From a virus, in IMG/VR virus record IMGVR_UViG_3300007276_000068, positions 1 to 50,880 of that record: DNA of 50,880 bases; one strand, given 5' to 3'. Made by a program: the position numbers and the translations under genes. This document shows positions 49,130-50,880 of the stretch, piece after piece; the stretch's first letter is position 1; each line of letters opens with the position of its first letter. Below the pieces are notes generated by a model that saw nothing but the letters and a program-made list of their open reading frames with translations, had not been told where the DNA came from and did not search any database.

Positions 49130-49409
49130 GGTATCGTTTCATCTCTTGTAGTTGAAGGTAGTAATCTTCAAATGGAACAGGTTTGGATTTTAATTGAATA
49201 GTGAGCATCTCTATTTTTGTAACCTGTGGACGGTGTTCTCTGATGTTTTTTATCTCTGTGATTCGATCAGTTTTCGTATCTACTTTCCAGATACGATGAC
49301 TCTGACTGTCCATGTTTTGCTTGTTTTTTACATCAGTGTCCACTGGCATAGAATAATACTCATACCCGTTGCAAGTTTTTACTTCGTAGTATTCAACAAT
49401 CCGTGCCAT
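49074..49409 (-). CDS. Small hydrophilic protein, unknown (111 aa)
   Basis: ATG at 49409 (MARIVEYYEVKTCNGYEYYS), sharing a base with the stop upstream. Beta-rich start, then SQSHRIWKVDTKTDRITEIK and a charged helical end (DYYLQLQEMKRYREQHKTEK). Not recognised. An in-frame ATG 51 nt upstream is less likely. Confidence 0.58.
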   Translation of the reverse strand: MARIVEYYEVKTCNGYEYYSMPVDTDVKNKQNMDSQSHRIWKVDTKTDRITEIKNIREHRPQVTKIEMLTIQLKSKPVPFEDYYLQLQEMKRYREQHKTEKSSTVDQVQDT

Positions 49410-49762
49410 TAACTGTAATGTACCAAGTTTACCAGACGCCAGGGCTTGCTGTTGAGCCATTCAAACTGATCAGGATACAGTTTTTTAAACTTGTTCATAT
49501 AATCCCAGTGCATTTGATCAAGTACATTATGACTGATATCGACTTCGTTTGAGTTGTACATTTCTCCCCAACGGCTGTCGCCACTATCATACAGTTGAAC
49601 ACCGAATACCATATACTCACAGCTCATACCATCTGTAAGAATATCTACGTCATCTGCAGGATCCAGTTTCATATCGTAAATTTCTTCAATGCGATCACTT
49701 ACTGCTTCATTCCACTCAGTGCGAACACCCCAGTACGAATATACGTTTACATTAATACCCAT
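49409..49762 (-). CDS. Conserved small T4-like protein (117 aa)
   Basis: ATG at 49762 (MGINVNVYSYWGVRTEWNEA). The body has DDVDILTDGMSCEYMVFGVQ and LYDSGDSRWGEMYN, then a helical end (YMNKFKKLYPDQFEWL). Related proteins exist in T4-like phages without function. It shares a base with each neighbour. Confidence 0.63.
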   Translation of the reverse strand: MGINVNVYSYWGVRTEWNEAVSDRIEEIYDMKLDPADDVDILTDGMSCEYMVFGVQLYDSGDSRWGEMYNSNEVDISHNVLDQMHWDYMNKFKKLYPDQFEWLNSKPWRLVNLVHYS

Positions 49763-49968
49763 TAGAACGTGTGCCTTTCGATGCAAGGAGTTTCAAAATC
49801 ACTTTTCCAAATCTGCCAGAATTTCTTTGGTGCTGGAATTACTTCGTTGATCCATCCGTCTATCAATTCTTTGAAACGGTCTTGTGCTTCTTTTCTAGTG
49901 GAAAAGCCACTGCCTTCCCAAACTGTATCTTTATATGCATATTTGTAACCGTGTGTGTTATTACCCAT
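49762..49968 (-). CDS. Small protein, unknown (68 aa)
   Basis: MGNNTHGYKYAYKDTVWEGS, then GFSTRKEAQDRFKELIDGWI, an alpha/beta mini-domain, and an aromatic end. No function seen. It overlaps the first gene of the operon by 8 nt. Confidence 0.6.
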   Translation of the reverse strand: MGNNTHGYKYAYKDTVWEGSGFSTRKEAQDRFKELIDGWINEVIPAPKKFWQIWKSDFETPCIERHTF

Positions 49969-50224
49969 CTTTATAGTCTACCTTCTTTGCCATTTTTGCT
50001 ACACGCACAAGATTATTTGCCCAACTGCCCTTGACTGTAATATAGTGTAGTTCGCCGATTTCGCCAAACACTTTTTCATACTCAAAGTTAAAATCTATTT
50101 CATCTTCCATTAACAGTTTCACAAACTCACGGATTTGCTGGTTGTCACGGAAGTAGAATTCCAGTTCCCAAGTGCAGATACTTGCTCTGCCGTTTACTAC
50201 TGGTTTGTATTCAGGTTTATTCAT
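49961..50224 (-). CDS. First gene of the early-type operon, unknown (87 aa)
   Basis: ASICTWELEFYFRDNQQIRE, FVKLLMEDEIDFNFEYEKVF and YITVKGSWANNLVRVAKMAK read as a ferredoxin-like alpha/beta fold. Not recognised. AAGGAT precedes its ATG, and a near-consensus sigma70 promoter lies about 20 nt further up, so it heads the leftward run of small genes. Confidence 0.62.
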   Translation of the reverse strand: MNKPEYKPVVNGRASICTWELEFYFRDNQQIREFVKLLMEDEIDFNFEYEKVFGEIGELHYITVKGSWANNLVRVAKMAKKVDYKDG

Positions 50225-50244
50225 GTTTTATCCTTTGTTGTGTG

Positions 50245-50273
50245 ATTGTAGCAATATCAGTATCAGTTGTCAA
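50245..50273 (-). promoter_or_regulatory. sigma70-like promoter TTGACA-N17-TACAAT
   Basis: -35 TTGACA at 50273-50268, -10 TACAAT at 50250-50245, 20 nt before the ATG at 50224. The best sigma70-type promoter in the window. Confidence 0.75.
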
Positions 50274-50323
50274 CTGCCATAATCACAGATATCCTTAAAT
50301 CCATTATTGATTTATTGTGTTGT

Positions 50324-50372
50324 GATTAACTGCGTTAATCAGTTAATGATTTCATTTCATTCAATCATTAAC
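50324..50372. repeat. Nested inverted repeats (GATTAAC/GTTAATC family)
   Basis: GATTAAC-TGC-GTTAATC (50324-50340) is a perfect palindrome; ATTAACTG pairs with CAGTTAAT (50325-50347); GTTAATGA pairs with TCATTAAC (50342-50372). The three share arms. It lies about 50 nt behind the -35 box of the early promoter, so it could be an operator or an origin element. Confidence 0.55.
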
Positions 50373-50415
50373 ATTTTCTTTCTTTTGTGATATTCTATCT
50401 AGATTTTGATTCACA

Positions 50416-50437
50416 CTTAGCCTTCTTACAGGCTAAG
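50416..50437. repeat. 7-bp hairpin CTTAGCC/GGCTAAG
   Basis: CTTAGCC, 8-nt loop, GGCTAAG. On the minus strand a T-run precedes the stem, and on plus an A-run follows, so it is not a normal terminator in either direction. Confidence 0.5.
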
Positions 50438-50554
50438 AAAAAAAGTTACTCTATCTGAGTTTCTTCAACACTCTCATATTCAAAAACCTATTATCGTAAG
50501 GGAAAGGCGGTTGCGCGGTACCTTTTTACATTGTGCTCTAACAACGCGGACTCA

Positions 50555-50788
50555 CAAGACAGCAATATGAGCAACTGTCTTGCAATCTGTAGGATCCAAG
50601 TGTCAGGAGAGCCTACTCATTTTCTCTTGTTAGGAGAAACGATTACAACATACAAAGCAGAGTCAAGCTCTACTAGGAACAACGCTAGATCCGCTCCAGT
50701 ACCAGGGTACAGTAGCTCAAAGCGTCCACACTAGGTGGCAGGGTGTCGATATATAGCCTTGATGAGCCTAGTGTGGGAGTGCCTTGAG
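50555..50788 (-). ncRNA. Candidate structured RNA (hairpin chain)
   Basis: Minus-strand reading: CTCAAGGC (50788-50781) pairs with GCTTTGAG (50723-50716) and CCACACTAGG (50776-50767) with CCTAGTGTGG (50735-50726), giving an 18-bp interrupted stem. Then TTTCTC/GAGAAA (50631-50649), GTAGG/CCTAC and CAAGACAG/CTGTCTTG (50555-50582). The outer stem has a G-U pair on minus but an A-C mismatch on plus, which favours minus-strand RNA. The family is not recognised. Confidence 0.35.
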
Positions 50789-50792
50789 TTTT

Positions 50793-50880
50793 TTAAGTGT
50801 TTGCTACTGCACGGGTTCTCACCCGATACATAGCTTGTTTGATTTTGTTGACGTCAGTTTGACCATCTGGAAAAACATCA
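50793..50880 (-). CDS. 3' end of a gene running in from the right (partial)
   Basis: Open frame without stop from the window edge to TAA at 50793-50795: DVFPDGQTDVNKIKQAMYRV, then RTRAVANT. Basic C-terminus; too short to assign. The hairpin candidate starts 4 nt after its stop. Confidence 0.5.
   Translation of the reverse strand, partial: DVFPDGQTDVNKIKQAMYRVRTRAVANT

Larger units (their letters stand above)
50225..50792. other. Gene-free stretch with promoter, palindromes and hairpins
   Basis: No convincing gene on either strand; several short frames end quickly. It holds the promoter of the operon to the left (50245-50273), nested inverted repeats (50324-50372), a 7-bp hairpin (50416-50437), a weak A/T-flanked hairpin (AAAGG at 50503, CCTTT at 50521) and a hairpin chain (50555-50788). 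It is exceptional in a window where almost all genes overlap or abut. Confidence 0.7.

Noticed and set aside
50416-50437. Terminator CTTAGCC/GGCTAAG
   Set aside because: The homopolymer run is on the wrong side of the stem in both directions.
50503-50525. Plus-strand terminator AAAGG...CCTTTTT
   Set aside because: Only 5 bp with a 13-nt loop, and no plus-strand gene precedes it.
50380-50880. tRNA genes in the hairpin region
   Set aside because: Several stems look cloverleaf-like, and CGGGT-TCTC-ACCCG at 50812 resembles a T-arm, but the loop has only 4 nt, no D-arm or anticodon arm fits, and it lies in the partial gene.
1-50880. Insertion sequences, integrase or attachment sites
   Set aside because: No transposase or integrase motifs and no flanking direct or inverted repeats of the expected kind; the window looks like a lytic phage genome.

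Overview
The window is a piece of a T4-like marine myovirus genome. It is AT-rich and almost entirely coding, with most genes on the minus strand and overlapping or abutting their neighbours. The lineage call rests on a gp44-type clamp loader, a T4-type ATP-dependent DNA ligase, PhoH, a GH19 endolysin with a holin and a split spanin pair, very long tail-fibre genes whose N-termini share an NDGTGD...AF.K.N.NF signature, and repeated T4-type late promoter elements (TATAAATA and variants). The host is Gram-negative (spanins, lipobox). A FdxA-type ferredoxin of the kind found in alphaproteobacteria and the low GC are compatible with a SAR11-like host, but that is inference.

Layout. 14-3536: a cluster of small proteins, several with T4 capsid-targeting-like N-termini (an ART-like protein, a ParB-like protein, a nucleotidyltransferase). 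3546-4590: a virion-type protein and a conserved unknown. 4568-7640: a full-length ClpA-type unfoldase overlapping a DnaJ-type co-chaperone. 7653-9773: the lysis cassette. 9788-11061: two conserved late proteins. 11207-11935 (+): phoH, closed by a strong bidirectional terminator. 11958-18545: nucleotide metabolism and replication (ThyA, DHFR, ferredoxin, clamp loader, two MazG-like proteins, exonuclease, GroES-like protein, DNA polymerase III alpha fragment). 18797-32079: tail-fibre module, about 13 kb. 32093-36386: Fe-S carrier, zinc-ribbon protein, UV damage endonuclease, glycosyltransferase, QueD. 36494-41704: another fibre-like protein, a PD-(D/E)XK candidate, an HNH candidate and small unknowns. 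41701-45694: ligase, membrane protein, metallophosphoesterase. 45712-50224: a dense run of small early-type genes. 50225-50792: gene-free, with nested inverted repeats and a chain of hairpins. 50793-50880: the 3' end of another minus-strand gene.

Regulation reads as two regimes. Late genes carry TAAATA-type elements, either about 18 nt before a normal ribosome binding site or, in four genes, exactly 5 nt before the start codon, which predicts leaderless mRNAs. Early-type genes carry sigma70-like TTGACA-N17-TAnnnT promoters (16757, 35210, 36460, 43210, 44940, 50250).

The most unusual content is at 47-49.2 kb. Three neighbouring small genes contain pieces resembling three different parts of the major capsid protein gp23. 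These and several neighbours end in a common F-x-L-[RK]-W-[SG] tail whose codons also supply the Shine-Dalgarno sequence of the next gene. Second in interest are the putatively packaged effector cluster at the left end and the structured, gene-free region at the right end.
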